Shown here: piece after piece, positions 1 to 10,315 of the stretch
Numbering within the stretch: the stretch's first letter is position 1
Layout of the letters: the number at the start of each line of letters is the position of its first letter
Source of the DNA: Symsagittifera roscoffensis
Lineage: Eukaryota > Xenacoelomorpha > Acoela > Convolutidae
Assembly (NCBI RefSeq): GCF_963678635.1
Contig: NC_087062.1
Location: 55,813,970-55,877,969 of the forward strand
Length of the DNA stretch: 64,000 bases
Direction: 5' to 3'
The notes under the pieces: model-generated
Told to the model about the DNA's origin: nothing
The model's input: only the letters and a program-made list of their open reading frames with translations
The model's database searches: none
Made by a program: the position numbers and the translations under genes

Positions 1-412
1 CCATGCCACTTGCCACATTCTACTGGTCCCATATCAATTCCGCATGCTCCGTTATTCATTACTTTTTAGCTGGCATCAACGTAAAATCAAACTATGGAGG
101 TTCTTTGTAGTGATGCCACTCGTACAGACCAAAAAAGTTCTGTAGCGCTTAAATGATCTCCCACGTGAGCTGTGTGTTCGAAGTACTTAGACATTAGACG
201 TTTAGCCACGTCGGGACGAAATATAATGGTCATCAATTGTACTGGCATGGTCACAGTAATCGCAAATGTTTTCCGCACACCCTTCGTTCGTTTTTCCATT
301 CAACTTTCCTATCTTTCTTTCAACCTTTTTCTTAATTATTTCCCCCTTCTTTTGGCATAACCATGGTACAAAAGAAAAGAAAAGCAATGAATAGATTCAA
401 GTAATGATAATA
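1..412. other. Flank left of the giant LTR element, no recognised gene
   Basis: AT-balanced sequence before the left LTR. The minus strand holds a 70-aa open frame (87-299), and an overlapping frame has a short Cys/His-containing stretch, but I recognise no family. The last three bases before the LTR (ATA) match the first three after the right LTR, which is too short to call a target-site duplication. It could be part of the sequence the element inserted into, continuing after 19418. Confidence 0.4.
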
Positions 413-1317
413 TGTAACATTCGTCTACTGTAGTCACACATGAGGCTTAAGAAAAATAGGCCCTATAACCATTGGCTCAAGAGTCAGGGACACTATCTCT
501 TGTGTTTTTCTACCTCAAATCAGTCGGAGCCAATTCGGTTCGCTTGTGACATGAGACTACGACCCGTTACAGCTTAAAGGCTACTACCAAAATATCCCCC
601 CACTCTAGAAATAAGAACGTCCCCATACTTAGGTCTCTAGATACCCAAAATACATGAACGCCGTTAAAAACCGGGTCGGAACAATCCGTTAAGTTACTTT
701 TTATTAGACAGTGGAACTTTGATCCATTTCAGATGGATCAACCTAAAACTCGCCTTACCTCAACATAACAATCATAAAACACACTCTAGAAATTTAAATT
801 GAGTACTCACATTGTAGCACGCTCAAGAACCGGGAGTAATTAAGTCGGTAATCAACTCGAGAATTAAATAATGTAACTAAATGAGTTTAATGTTTATCAG
901 TTTCAATAACAAGGACAAGTTTTTACTCTAAAATATAGTTTCTCGTGAACCATTGGGACACTCAAGTTGTCCACCTTTCCACCGAAGGTTCACTCTAGTC
1001 CAATTCGAATAACAATCCAGTCGATCAATGATAGTCCAGTTCTCGGGAATACGCTTGTCTCGGTTTCAGATGGGACAGCTCTACTCTAGTTTTATTGTGA
1101 CGGAAATTGCGAATAGCAATTTCCCACTGTTTTATCTGGCAACTTTCCCGCGATTGTTACTCGATCGTTCTGATTTCTCTTTTTCGGTTTTCAGTTATCG
1201 CGAGAAAATCGTGCATGACAGGCTCCATTCGAATTTTTGAAAAATCAAATTTCACTCCAAAATTAAGCGTTCTTGTTTTTCTCAAGGTCAAACTTCCAAA
1301 TATGACCGACTGGCACA
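413..1317 (-). repeat. 3' LTR of the giant Gypsy element (left copy)
   Basis: This 905-bp repeat starts TGTAACATTCG and ends CTGGCACA on the plus strand. It matches 18514-19418 base for base apart from about five substitutions, with no length change. Because the element reads on the minus strand, this is its downstream (3') LTR. A purine-rich tract lies directly beside it at 1318-1331. Short ORFs inside it occur in both LTR copies and are not genes. Confidence 0.95.
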
Positions 1318-1331
1318 TACTCCCCGGACTC
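1318..1331 (-). other. Polypurine tract of the giant Gypsy element
   Basis: On the minus strand the bases before the 3' LTR read GAGTCCGGGGAGTA, a purine-rich run directly abutting the LTR terminus, where plus-strand priming is expected. The same 13-nt core recurs inside pol at 13754-13766, and 11 nt of it recur at 11369-11379. Confidence 0.6.
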
Positions 1332-1439
1332 AAGATCGATGTCCTCATCGCGTGCTGTCGTCTACCAGTGAGTCCCAGAAAACCGAGTGTTGCTCAAGGT
1401 ACAGTGCCAGTGGTCATTTACAGAAGTTTGCAGCAGACT

Positions 1440-2318
1440 TAAGCTTATCTACACCCCAAAATTCACCCCCTGAAGTACTGGATACGGCAAACTGTCTCAA
1501 CAGTTCTTCTTCATCATCGGAGCTAATCACGATCTCCTCCCAAGCCTTCAGCTTTTCATAGGATCGCATCTATTCTCTTTGCTCCTGCAACCTCTTTGCC
1601 TGATTGGGTAGTGCCTTCACCCTAGATTCCCGGTTCAAACAAAAGGAGTTGTGCAGGCTCAGGCTCACGTTCTTCGCCAAGTCCTCCTCTAGTATCGATT
1701 CCCTCGCTTTGGTATTGTCTCTAGACATTTTACCCACTCTTTTCTATCCTGTCGTGATCGCATTTTGATGGGTTAACAGGGGTCTCTTGAAAGCTTCCGG
1801 CCCAATCTCGGCCTGGAACTGTCGATACTCCTTTTGATGCTTTCTCATGTGATCTTTCGTTGTCATGTATAACCAAGACGTCAGTGTCGCTCGAAACCAT
1901 GGAAAGTACCTCAAACGGCTCCATACGTGTCTGACTTCCATTGGAATACTTTGCATGCAGTCTCAAACAACTCGAGTCTCCTTCTGTAGTCTATCGCATA
2001 TATTGACTCAGCCGTTGGCGTCTTCGCTTCCCGATACTTCGTTATATTCTCTTCTATCCATCTCAGAGCCAGCATCGTACTCACTACTAAGAGCGTCACC
2101 TTCTGCCGGTGATCCGGTAATCCGATCGACCGAATTTCTTCCATATCCCACACCAGACAAAGGTTCTTGTGATCTGGATACCACACCGTCTGTGCTAAAC
2201 AGTGGCATGGGCATTCTCCATGGGTGATCTCAATGCTCCTGAGGTTACGCTCCCCCGAGGCTTCCAAGAGAGGCTCAAGCTCCATCATTTTCTCATGCAT
2301 CGTGTCGTTCTCTCCCAT
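1440..2318 (-). CDS. Small terminal ORFs of the giant element, unknown function
   Basis: After the 1139-aa ORF the minus strand stays coding-like to about 1440, in several short frames. The largest (1911-2318, 135 aa) starts 26 bp inside the end of the preceding ORF. It carries a Cys/His-rich patch (CPCHC, then a later His and Cys) followed by a charged, probably helical stretch. The next segments are rich in Lys, Glu and Arg, and the last has an acidic run (SSDDEEELL). I recognise no family. The Cys/His patch could bind zinc or nucleic acid, but its spacing is not the CCHC knuckle of Gag. Overlapping starts suggest translation coupled to the gene before, or a longer protein that is no longer read in one frame. 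Confidence 0.4.
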
Positions 2319-5300
2319 GTTTGGAGTGCCCCCCCACAGGTTTTCCGATCACGTTTTGTCTCTCGTGATCGCTTGTGTTCTCACTTTCCAACTTCAAAAG
2401 CTCTTCTCCCCAGATTTCACTCAAGTCATCTCTCAACTCTTTCGGTACTGTCCCTCTGATTTTCCTCAACAACTTGTGCGAGTGATGCGATACCCGAGCC
2501 AACCTCACGCACTTGGGCACTGAGAAGGCCTTGTCCACCAATATTCTCTGGTTGGATGCTTCCACCATCGCCATGTGCAGTGGGTAGTGGCTTCCGCACA
2601 AATTGGCCATCATTGACCCTATCAGGGATTTTGCGTTCAATGGCAGGCCATAAGCTTCGCTCATGGGAAACCCCATTTTCGCCTCGAGACCAACCTTCCA
2701 GCTTCGGATATGTTTTTGAGTCACCTGCAACACTCCAGGCCATGATTCCACGCTCAACGCCGTCACTAAATGGTGTTCAGTCTCTAGCCTCTCCAGTAAC
2801 TGCAGACTACACATTCTCGAGAAGAATCCGAGAGCTGTCGCTATGTTCACCGTAGTTCTCGCGTAACACTCCGCCACTATTTGTACTTCACTTTTCTCCG
2901 TTTCCGTGATGTCTTCAAACCAAGTAACCAGATCTTTTTTTTGAAAGGACAGTATCCTGACACATGATCGTCCATCGCAGGTGTGCTCTCCACTCCCACA
3001 CGTAGAATCCAGATAGCTACCCGGCTCCATCTTCTTTGCTGACTCGAGATTGTTCGTCTTTTCGCCTGACTCCATCATCTGAGGTAAGATCAGTTTGTGC
3101 ACCACACTCAACTTTGCCAAATCTTCATCTTCCGTTGGAGCTAACCTCACCCGTTCAGTGGTCTCCTCGATCAGACTCGCGTGGGGATGTGGGCACCAGG
3201 AGGGTCTTAGTAACTTCCATACCACTCCCAAGTTCGTGATCAGCAAGCCATTGCCATCACCCATGTTCACTTCAACTCTCTTGTTCGAGCGCGGTATGCT
3301 CACCACCTCCGGTGTTTTCTCAAGAATCAGGCCCAGGCTCGGCCTCTCTTTCTCCACCGCGTCTATTTCCACTATTTTTTCTGTCCAAAACTTCAGCAGC
3401 TCCGCTACCTCGTGGCTCCTGTGAGCGCCTCCAGTCTCTGAATCTAAGAAGGGGTTGTAGGCTATTCCCATCACTCCCGACACGTATTGGTATTCCCCCT
3501 TCTCACTGAGTCTCGAGTACTGCTCTGGCGAGGCCAGGTTACGGTGAACATCATGTTCTTCTTCGAACTTCTTATTGTAGAACCTCCGTACCTCGTCCAG
3601 CTTTCTGTGGTTCTCTAGGGATAGTCTGGAACCATCTTCCTTTTCTATTCCAGTACTCTGATATACGTTTAAGATGATCGTTGAGACTCTCTTCTCCACG
3701 GTTCTACTTCCGCTTGCTCTTTGGTAGCACGCCAAGATGGTGCTATCAGACATCATTGACATTATCCATCTCAAGAAACATGTGGCATCCTTCCTCCTAG
3801 CCAGGCTCAAGCCTGAATTATCCCTGGCCATGTGCTGCATCAGTGCTTGATACACTTCTAGCTTCTTGCTTCCCAATTTCACCCTGTCATACGAGGTCAG
3901 CGTCTCCAACTCTATTCCCACCAGACTCCAGGTGAACATCAATTGTCCTGCGGTTCTAACGAAGGGATTCGCCATCAATGGCGGTGCTGATGAGGGGGTC
4001 CTCATTACCTCTTCAAAATGATCCTTCAATAAGTTCTGCCAGGACCTCTTCAGCTGGTTCGCCAATTCTATCTTGTTAACCTCGGCCTTTTGCTGGGTGG
4101 CCCAATTGCGTCGTTTGCGAGCTACTCCACTGTCCAACTTCTTCAAGCAGTCTTCCATTTCCTTCAAGGTCTCGAGGGCCACCCGCCATGGTCGGGAGGT
4201 GTTCCTCGTCTTGCTCCTCTCCAGTGGATCACTCGTCACTTGCTTCCCCGTGGCCTGGTGTCCCTTCGAGACCCATTCCTTGCCGACATCCACTTCCCTT
4301 GTCTGTCCGTCCGTTGAACCTCTTTTCACGTTTACCTTCTGGGGCTTGAAGTCTTCCTCCGATGTCGAACTGATGGAAGCCTCTATTTCCCTCTCTACTT
4401 CGAGTGGTCTTCTGAGCTCCGTCTTGCCCTTGTATGCCGCTGTCTTGCATCGCGCCAAAACCATGGGCGCCGTCTCTCTCAAGTTTCCTACCGAGACAGC
4501 ATCCACTGAAGGACTACTCAATCCCTCTACTTCTCTCTTCCTCTTGCGAGTCTTCACATCTCTGCTCGAGGGTGTTGTGGTTATCATCACTGATTCGACC
4601 TCTCTGTCTACTTCCAACCCTTCCAACTCTTGCCTCCCCCCTGCTCGAGCCTTAAGGATATTAGTACTTTTAATCAAATTACTAGTCCCAACCTTATCCC
4701 CTTTTAAATCACCAACTATTTTATCTACAGTTTTTTGTTTCAGAGTAGAGCTATCTTCACATTTTTCTTCTCTAGTCTTTGATCGTGAGTTCCTCAGCTC
4801 TATCAGCTTGTTCGGCAGCTCCTTTCTTGCCTTCTCATCCAGTCCCGTCCCTATCAGAAGCGGTTCTCCAAACTTCACAACTGTGTCCCACAGTTCCTCC
4901 TTGAATTTGTCCAGCGTCGTCTTGCTGCCCACTTCTTGATTGAATTCCTTCAAGAACTCTTGCCAAGCATCATCCTTCAGAGACCCCAGGAACATGTCCC
5001 TATTTGCTTCGGAAGTATTCTTTTCCCTTTCCTCCGAGCTCAAGAGTATCATCCCCATATTGGAGGTCTCGCTCGCCAAAGGCAATTCCAGATTCTTCCG
5101 GGGAGACGGGGTCAGAGGTGCAGTGGCAGTATCTGCCCAATTCTCCTCGCTCAAGTCTTTCAACAGCTCTTGAGTGGTGAGCTCTTCCCCTGATGGTCTT
5201 TGTTCAGGCGTATTTCCCACTTCCATGTCCTCGCCGGCTTCGCTGAGAGTCTCATCCATACTCTCTTCTTCTGACTCAGCTCTTCTTCTCTCGAGAATTC

Positions 5301-5712
5301 TTTTGAACCGGTCTTCCACGGGTCCACTCCTCTTGTCTCCAGGTGTATCTACTGACAGTGGTGATGGTGTCGCCGGGTCCAATCTCTTGTACTCCGTCAG
5401 GGCCACATACAGTTGACCTGCTGCATCCAATTCTTTTCCCTCCTGTCTCAATTCCACCTGTTCTAAGCCATAGGGTGCCCTATACTTTCGTGTCGCGAAT
5501 TTCATGCCCCGTGTCGCGTCCACCAAGGCAACATGCCCCTCCATCATGATCATCCTGCCATCATCCCATATTGGTAGCATGTTCTCAAGTCCATCCTGCT
5601 CAAGAGCTCTCAAGACCTTTCGCACCTCAAATCCGGGGGGCTGCGAGCCTCTCCTCTTTTTTGCTTGCGTCGTCCACGAATTTATCTTCGCCTCGCGGGG
5701 GGTCCCAGCCAT
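2293..5712 (-). CDS. 1139-aa unknown accessory protein of the giant element
   Basis: This is a single long open frame in the 3' third of the element. Residues 1-80 are mixed. About 120-330 are acidic and Ser/Thr/Glu-rich. About 330-560 are highly charged with Lys/Arg clusters (a basic KTRKRKRE run could be a nuclear-localisation signal). About 560-1139 look globular, with regular hydrophobic spacing. Near residues 900-915 is a Cys/His cluster (CGSGEHTCDGRSC) that could bind a metal. I see no signal peptide, no transmembrane helix, no CCHC knuckle and no polymerase or nuclease motif. It overlaps the start of the small terminal ORFs. By position it could be a replacement Gag or an accessory protein, but nothing in the sequence proves either. 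The plus-strand ORFs opposite it (for example 4073-4939) are shadows. Confidence 0.6.
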   Translation of the reverse strand: MAGTPREAKINSWTTQAKKRRGSQPPGFEVRKVLRALEQDGLENMLPIWDDGRMIMMEGHVALVDATRGMKFATRKYRAPYGLEQVELRQEGKELDAAGQLYVALTEYKRLDPATPSPLSVDTPGDKRSGPVEDRFKRILERRRAESEEESMDETLSEAGEDMEVGNTPEQRPSGEELTTQELLKDLSEENWADTATAPLTPSPRKNLELPLASETSNMGMILLSSEEREKNTSEANRDMFLGSLKDDAWQEFLKEFNQEVGSKTTLDKFKEELWDTVVKFGEPLLIGTGLDEKARKELPNKLIELRNSRSKTREEKCEDSSTLKQKTVDKIVGDLKGDKVGTSNLIKSTNILKARAGGRQELEGLEVDREVESVMITTTPSSRDVKTRKRKREVEGLSSPSVDAVSVGNLRETAPMVLARCKTAAYKGKTELRRPLEVEREIEASISSTSEEDFKPQKVNVKRGSTDGQTREVDVGKEWVSKGHQATGKQVTSDPLERSKTRNTSRPWRVALETLKEMEDCLKKLDSGVARKRRNWATQQKAEVNKIELANQLKRSWQNLLKDHFEEVMRTPSSAPPLMANPFVRTAGQLMFTWSLVGIELETLTSYDRVKLGSKKLEVYQALMQHMARDNSGLSLARRKDATCFLRWIMSMMSDSTILACYQRASGSRTVEKRVSTIILNVYQSTGIEKEDGSRLSLENHRKLDEVRRFYNKKFEEEHDVHRNLASPEQYSRLSEKGEYQYVSGVMGIAYNPFLDSETGGAHRSHEVAELLKFWTEKIVEIDAVEKERPSLGLILEKTPEVVSIPRSNKRVEVNMGDGNGLLITNLGVVWKLLRPSWCPHPHASLIEETTERVRLAPTEDEDLAKLSVVHKLILPQMMESGEKTNNLESAKKMEPGSYLDSTCGSGEHTCDGRSCVRILSFQKKDLVTWFEDITETEKSEVQIVAECYARTTVNIATALGFFSRMCSLQLLERLETEHHLVTALSVESWPGVLQVTQKHIRSWKVGLEAKMGFPMSEAYGLPLNAKSLIGSMMANLCGSHYPLHMAMVEASNQRILVDKAFSVPKCVRLARVSHHSHKLLRKIRGTVPKELRDDLSEIWGEELLKLESENTSDHERQNVIGKPVGGHSKHGRERHDA

Positions 5713-6853
5713 CAGTGAAGTCTTTCTGCATTTCCTCCGTAGTCATCCTCGCAATTATGGATGGAACTACTAAGGGACTGTTCATCCCTAAGGTCATCCT
5801 CCTGACTATCGGGAACTCAGGCATGGTGGCTGGCAGGATTTCTTTCTCCATTATGGCCTCCAGCTCCCTCTTAACCAGTGCAAAGCTGTCCTTCCAAGCA
5901 GGAATCCTCAAGATCTCCCGTCCGTCTGCTGCCAATGGGTTCAAGTTCCAGAACTTGGGATATGTCTCGATGGGGCCCTCGCGTTTGCCTCCCATTCTAC
6001 ATTGCAGCTGTCCCCTGAAGTTTTACACTATCAACTCGGCATCTTTCACTTTTCCAAAGAGTACCGTATTGCTCATTTGTGCCCTGAGCACCTCCTGCCG
6101 ACACCAATTGAGCGCCGTCCCATCCAGTACGCTGATAAGACTCAAGTGCGTTACAGAGTAACGATACATTGTCACCAGGGGATCTGGAAATGCGTATGTC
6201 ACTGCTGGACCGTAAATGCAGGTTACCACCTCCTCTAGACCCCGGATTATCCCCATCGGGTTCGACCTCATTGCCAGGCACAGGTCCGTCAACAGAGGCA
6301 TACCTCCATTCATCTTCTTCCACTCTTCTCTCGATTTTGGGTTCTTCTCTTCACCCGTCATGTGCCGATTCTGCATCATGAGGTATTGCACTAACAGCGT
6401 CTTCAAGCCCGCGGCACACTTGTAGGAAGAGGTGTCGATACTCGAGTGTACCTTCCCCATTGACAGGGGCTCCCCATATTTCATCAATCGGTGAAATGAC
6501 ACCAGTTCCCCATGGGTTAAGAGCACTAGTGCCAGATACCCATCGACCCGAAGTGTCTCCACTCCTCGACTAAACATGTACGCTGGGCCCATGTTGAACA
6601 AATATCTGGGGTAGACCAGATATAAAGCCAAGAGCAGGCTGATGGGCATGCCCAGTATCTCCTGCACGAAGGCTCCAAAGATAGTCGCTTTGGTGCCGAA
6701 CATCTCTGCCATGAATTCTTTCCCCCAGCAAGGACTCAAGAACTTCAGAATCTCATGATCCCTTCTAGTCCTCAGCTCACCCTCTGTGTGCTCTCTCCAG
6801 AACCCTCCAATCGTCACTTCATTGGCTGCCGAGACAAATCTAGCCACCGTCAT
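5627..6853 (-). CDS. Unknown ORF region with one hydrophobic segment
   Basis: This region begins 25 bp after the SGNH ORF ends and runs into the start of the 1139-aa ORF. Its main open part (6023-6853, 276 aa) has a hydrophobic stretch at residues 68-86 (around ISLLLALYLVYPRYLF) and otherwise looks like a soluble, helical protein with scattered Met and Trp. A further 122-aa part lies towards the downstream ORF. I recognise no family. One hydrophobic stretch without a signal peptide, cysteine pattern or furin-like site does not make an envelope protein. A capsid-like helical fold is possible given the missing gag, but that is only an inference from position. Confidence 0.45.
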
Positions 6854-6877
6854 CTCTCTTCCTTCGGCCAGCTCCAG

Positions 6878-9800
6878 TTATTTTTCCAGAAAACTCCAGA
6901 CCTGTTTCACGAGGGGTGGTGCTTCCTCCCTCGTCTTATTCGTGGCGTTCTCCAGCCTTGGTGTCAAAAATGGCCACCAGCCATTCTCTTGCGTCAGACG
7001 ATATGCCATCGACTCTAATTGTTTCTCCGTTTCGGCCACATTTTTTCTCTCGTTGCTCGGGCCTCTAGACTTGTCGGTGGAACCTGTGATCGTCACCTCC
7101 ATGCCCCGAAACCACAAGCTGGCCGTCAATTGGTTTATCGCTGGGTGATCGTCCCCGATGACTGGGCTGAACTTAAGTTGCCTGGCAAAGTTCGATATCT
7201 CTAGCAAGAGCACCTCGTCCAATACGATCAGGATGTCGGCTAATCCATAAAAGCCCCTCAGTGCATGAGATATGTCCGCCCATGCCGCTGCCAACTCTGA
7301 CTTGCGGAGCCTCAGGTTCGATGGCTCCAATTCCCGATTGGGGGCCGCCATTAGAATTCGCCATTCGTTTCCCTCTGCTATCAGGATCAAGACCGCGTAT
7401 ACGAATTGTAGGGCGGGTGGCATGTTCGCGTATCCAGGGGATGTAGTGAACACCACCTTCGTCTTGGAGCCGAATCTCGAGACAACATTCTCTTGCACCT
7501 CATTCATCGCCGCAAACAACGTCTGAATGGCTTCCCATATCTTCCTCGGTGTTGGTTCATTGCCCTTCAGCTGCTCAAGAAGTCCCGCCGCGTGCAGATG
7601 ATCATTCATTCCTGCAAACAATAGCAGCTCAGGCTCACAGGGCATCTCCGACTTTATTGCCACCACTAGAGTTAACATCTGGTTTAGTTCGGCTCCTGGC
7701 AAAGAGTATATCAGAGTCTCCGGCCAAAACAGCTTAGGAGACGTTCCTTTGAAGTCTGATCCCGCCACAATGACTACCCTTGCAGCAGCTGGATCTGCTC
7801 TATCGTAAACTGCCAAAGTCTTGGCCAGCTGGGTGATCTCACAGGGCTTCCCGTACCTGGGATCTTCCGCCAATTTCGAGCCTTCGTACGCGGCATCTGG
7901 CAATTCCATTTCCCCCGGATTCAGCAGCTTATCCACCACCCTCAATTGTGCCGGGGTCGCCAATCTGATCCTGGCGATGCTCGTTCGGTGTTTGGGGGGT
8001 TCTGCTATGAGTCCAGGACTCCCCAGCAGCTTGAGAGGTCTATAGTTGTTGGGTCCCATGATCGCTTTCGTGGGAATTCCGGTCAGGTCCGCGGTCTCCA
8101 TCAGTTTTGCTCTCGAGAAGTGCGTCTCATGAGCCTTCAACCAGTCCACGCAATGGTGTCTGCTCAAGTCTTCGTGCGACACTCGTTCAATACCCAGAGT
8201 CTCCGCCAATTCTCGCCTGCATTCCAAACCTTCTAGGTCCAGCCCTTTCACCTTCTCAAGATATCTCAAGCGAGCGGTCTCCATAGGCTTCTCCACCCGC
8301 TTGCTCTCTGCCACTACCACTGAGGATATTGCCGAACCTGGAGGCGTTGATGACGTCACCTCCTCAGACTCCATTGGCGTGGCACTCGGCAATCTGGCCT
8401 GGTGGCTCCTTGAGCTGTCTCTAGTGTCGACCCTCGGTCCCAAACGACTAGACAAGGCCCTCGAGGCAAGGAATGGTGGGTTCGGAGGTGGCCCCAATGT
8501 GAATTGGGCCGTCTCTAGCAGATCCGCCTCGAGCGCATTTATGTGTCCTTGAAAGACGTCATTCAGCCACTCTGCTCCCCTCGGTCTGTCGAAGTGGATT
8601 CCATCTGAGGAGGTGTCTTCAGGGAATCCCGCTTGCTCCATGCGCTCCGCCACGTCCAACAATCTGATGGGGAGCACATTCTTCCGGTGGATTTCTCGGA
8701 TCACCCCGTTTAGGTTCCGCACCTTCTCGTTCATCTCCAAGGCGTGCTGATCGAACTTCATGTTATAAAGGACAGTGCATACTGTCAACAGGATGGGATC
8801 CATCTGGATCCTCAGTTCCTCAAGAAGGCAGCTCATCTTGTCGTGCAGCCTCGTTACTTTCCTCGCTTCTCCCCTTGATATATCATTCGTTCCGATCATC
8901 AGGGTCACCGTGTATACTTTTGTCATTCCTAGCATCTCAAGCGTTGCCAATATCTGTGGTGTGGCAGCTCCAGCGAAACTCAAGATTCCTGTCTGCCAGT
9001 GCGATTGGATCCGGGTCAACACCCGCACTAGGCTGTCCCCTATAATCAGGTGGACCGCACCTTCTGGCACACGGGGTGGCGCAAGATATTCCACCCAGGC
9101 TGCATCATGAAAGCAATCCCTCCTGGCCTTCTGTTCCGCATTCCAATCCAGCCGATTGTGCCTGTGGTACCTCTTTTCGGTGTTCTTCTTATAACTCGAG
9201 TTCATGACGCTCCTGACCGGCTGTTCCCTCCACGTTGGAGGAAGCTCCGCCCTTGCCGAACTTTCACGACTTCTCTGCCGCAATCTCTCTCTCAGCTCCT
9301 TCAGACGCGATGAGCTGCCGCTCACCTGACTGTCGCTCGAGGTCGAGGTTGGGGTATATCCCGGCAGTACCACATCCATCAGCGGGCGTATGGGTTGCGT
9401 TTCTAAGCTACGCAAGGAGGACGTTGCTTCATTCGGTATCCAGACTTCCAACCCTTCACTCATGTGTTCTCGAGCCTCGTGGTCAAGGTTGAACCGTCCT
9501 CTTGCCCTGGGGGCTTCATCCACTTCCATGCGTGACTCTGGCCTCGAGCTGGTAACCACTCGCTCCTTTGGCCTGGCTCCCTTCTGTGCATCAAGTTCAC
9601 GTTCTATTCTCTCCATCTCTGACTTCAGTTGCTCACAATTCGCGGCATTCTCCCGCACCCTTAGTTCCTGCTGATGTTCAGCCCGCAGCATCTCAAGCAA
9701 CCTCAGAGTCTGATCTCGTTCGTTGACCGCCTGGTCCCTTTCCAGCTGAGCCTTTTCCCGATCCAGCTTAGCCTGATCCAGAGCGAGGTTCGCCTTGTTC

Positions 9801-10315
9801 CTTTCCCTCTGCGTCTTCTCGAGCTCTTTCTTTAGAACACCAAGATCCGGATATGCCTCAGTCGTCTGTTGCGCTCGCGTCATCGATGGCACCTTACTCG
9901 AGCTCTGGCCTGTCGATCTTGCTGATGGCCTAGTTGGTAGTGGGAATTCTCCTGCGCCATATTCGATATTGTTACTCAGGCCAGGATTCCTTGCCAAGTC
10001 AAAGCCCCTTACTCCTCCATCCACATTCCAAGACAACCATCTGGTCTGTTCCTGATTTGATATTCCCTCGGTGGTGTAGCCGACCATCAAGACAGCCTCC
10101 GTCGCAGACTCCCTGCACTCACCCTGTTCTTCCAACTGGAGGATGGCATTCAGCATTACCGCCATTCTCTCGTCTATCTGGGTATAATTTAGGTCCCTCA
10201 GGCGTCTGTACATTTCATTGAGAGTGGGCTTCTTCAGGGCCGCGGGCATGGATTTCCAGAACCTGTCTGCCATTTTCTGTGACTTCGGGATGTGTTCGAG
10301 TATTAACCAGCTCAA
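6878..10315 (-). CDS. 1145-aa accessory protein: coiled coil plus two SGNH-hydrolase-like domains
   Basis: Residues 1-120 are a helical N-terminus. About 158-245 form a long charged coiled coil. About 250-415 are disordered and Arg/Ser-rich. The first SGNH/GDSL-type hydrolase domain spans about 420-600 with all four blocks visible: IIGDSL (Ser428), a Gly in FAGAAT (449), IGTND (Asn477) and DGIHF (Asp571, His574). After a linker a second, looser copy spans about 845-1065: AGSDF (Ser853), SLPGAEL (Gly874), AGMNDHL (Asn904) and GDDHPA (His1057). SGNH enzymes hydrolyse ester or acetyl groups, and CR1-group LINEs are known to carry an esterase of this kind in ORF1. Finding it after pol in a Gypsy element is unusual. 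The first domain looks catalytically complete; the second may be degenerate. The coiled coil could drive assembly in place of Gag. Confidence 0.8.
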   Translation of the reverse strand: MSWLILEHIPKSQKMADRFWKSMPAALKKPTLNEMYRRLRDLNYTQIDERMAVMLNAILQLEEQGECRESATEAVLMVGYTTEGISNQEQTRWLSWNVDGGVRGFDLARNPGLSNNIEYGAGEFPLPTRPSARSTGQSSSKVPSMTRAQQTTEAYPDLGVLKKELEKTQRERNKANLALDQAKLDREKAQLERDQAVNERDQTLRLLEMLRAEHQQELRVRENAANCEQLKSEMERIERELDAQKGARPKERVVTSSRPESRMEVDEAPRARGRFNLDHEAREHMSEGLEVWIPNEATSSLRSLETQPIRPLMDVVLPGYTPTSTSSDSQVSGSSSRLKELRERLRQRSRESSARAELPPTWREQPVRSVMNSSYKKNTEKRYHRHNRLDWNAEQKARRDCFHDAAWVEYLAPPRVPEGAVHLIIGDSLVRVLTRIQSHWQTGILSFAGAATPQILATLEMLGMTKVYTVTLMIGTNDISRGEARKVTRLHDKMSCLLEELRIQMDPILLTVCTVLYNMKFDQHALEMNEKVRNLNGVIREIHRKNVLPIRLLDVAERMEQAGFPEDTSSDGIHFDRPRGAEWLNDVFQGHINALEADLLETAQFTLGPPPNPPFLASRALSSRLGPRVDTRDSSRSHQARLPSATPMESEEVTSSTPPGSAISSVVVAESKRVEKPMETARLRYLEKVKGLDLEGLECRRELAETLGIERVSHEDLSRHHCVDWLKAHETHFSRAKLMETADLTGIPTKAIMGPNNYRPLKLLGSPGLIAEPPKHRTSIARIRLATPAQLRVVDKLLNPGEMELPDAAYEGSKLAEDPRYGKPCEITQLAKTLAVYDRADPAAARVVIVAGSDFKGTSPKLFWPETLIYSLPGAELNQMLTLVVAIKSEMPCEPELLLFAGMNDHLHAAGLLEQLKGNEPTPRKIWEAIQTLFAAMNEVQENVVSRFGSKTKVVFTTSPGYANMPPALQFVYAVLILIAEGNEWRILMAAPNRELEPSNLRLRKSELAAAWADISHALRGFYGLADILIVLDEVLLLEISNFARQLKFSPVIGDDHPAINQLTASLWFRGMEVTITGSTDKSRGPSNERKNVAETEKQLESMAYRLTQENGWWPFLTPRLENATNKTREEAPPLVKQVWSFLEK

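Noticed and set aside
412-413. Target-site duplication of the giant element
   Set aside because: Only ATA matches on the two sides, shorter than the usual 4-6 bp and possible by chance.
1028-1442. ORFs in the left LTR (and the same at 19129-19462)
   Set aside because: They appear in both LTR copies, have no motif, and read on the strand opposite to the element.
4073-4939. 288-aa plus-strand ORF
   Set aside because: It lies opposite the 1139-aa minus-strand ORF, is Ser/Leu/Pro-rich in the way antisense frames are, and has no motif.
6023-6853. Envelope gene in the giant element
   Set aside because: There is only one hydrophobic segment and no signal peptide, cleavage site or cysteine pattern.
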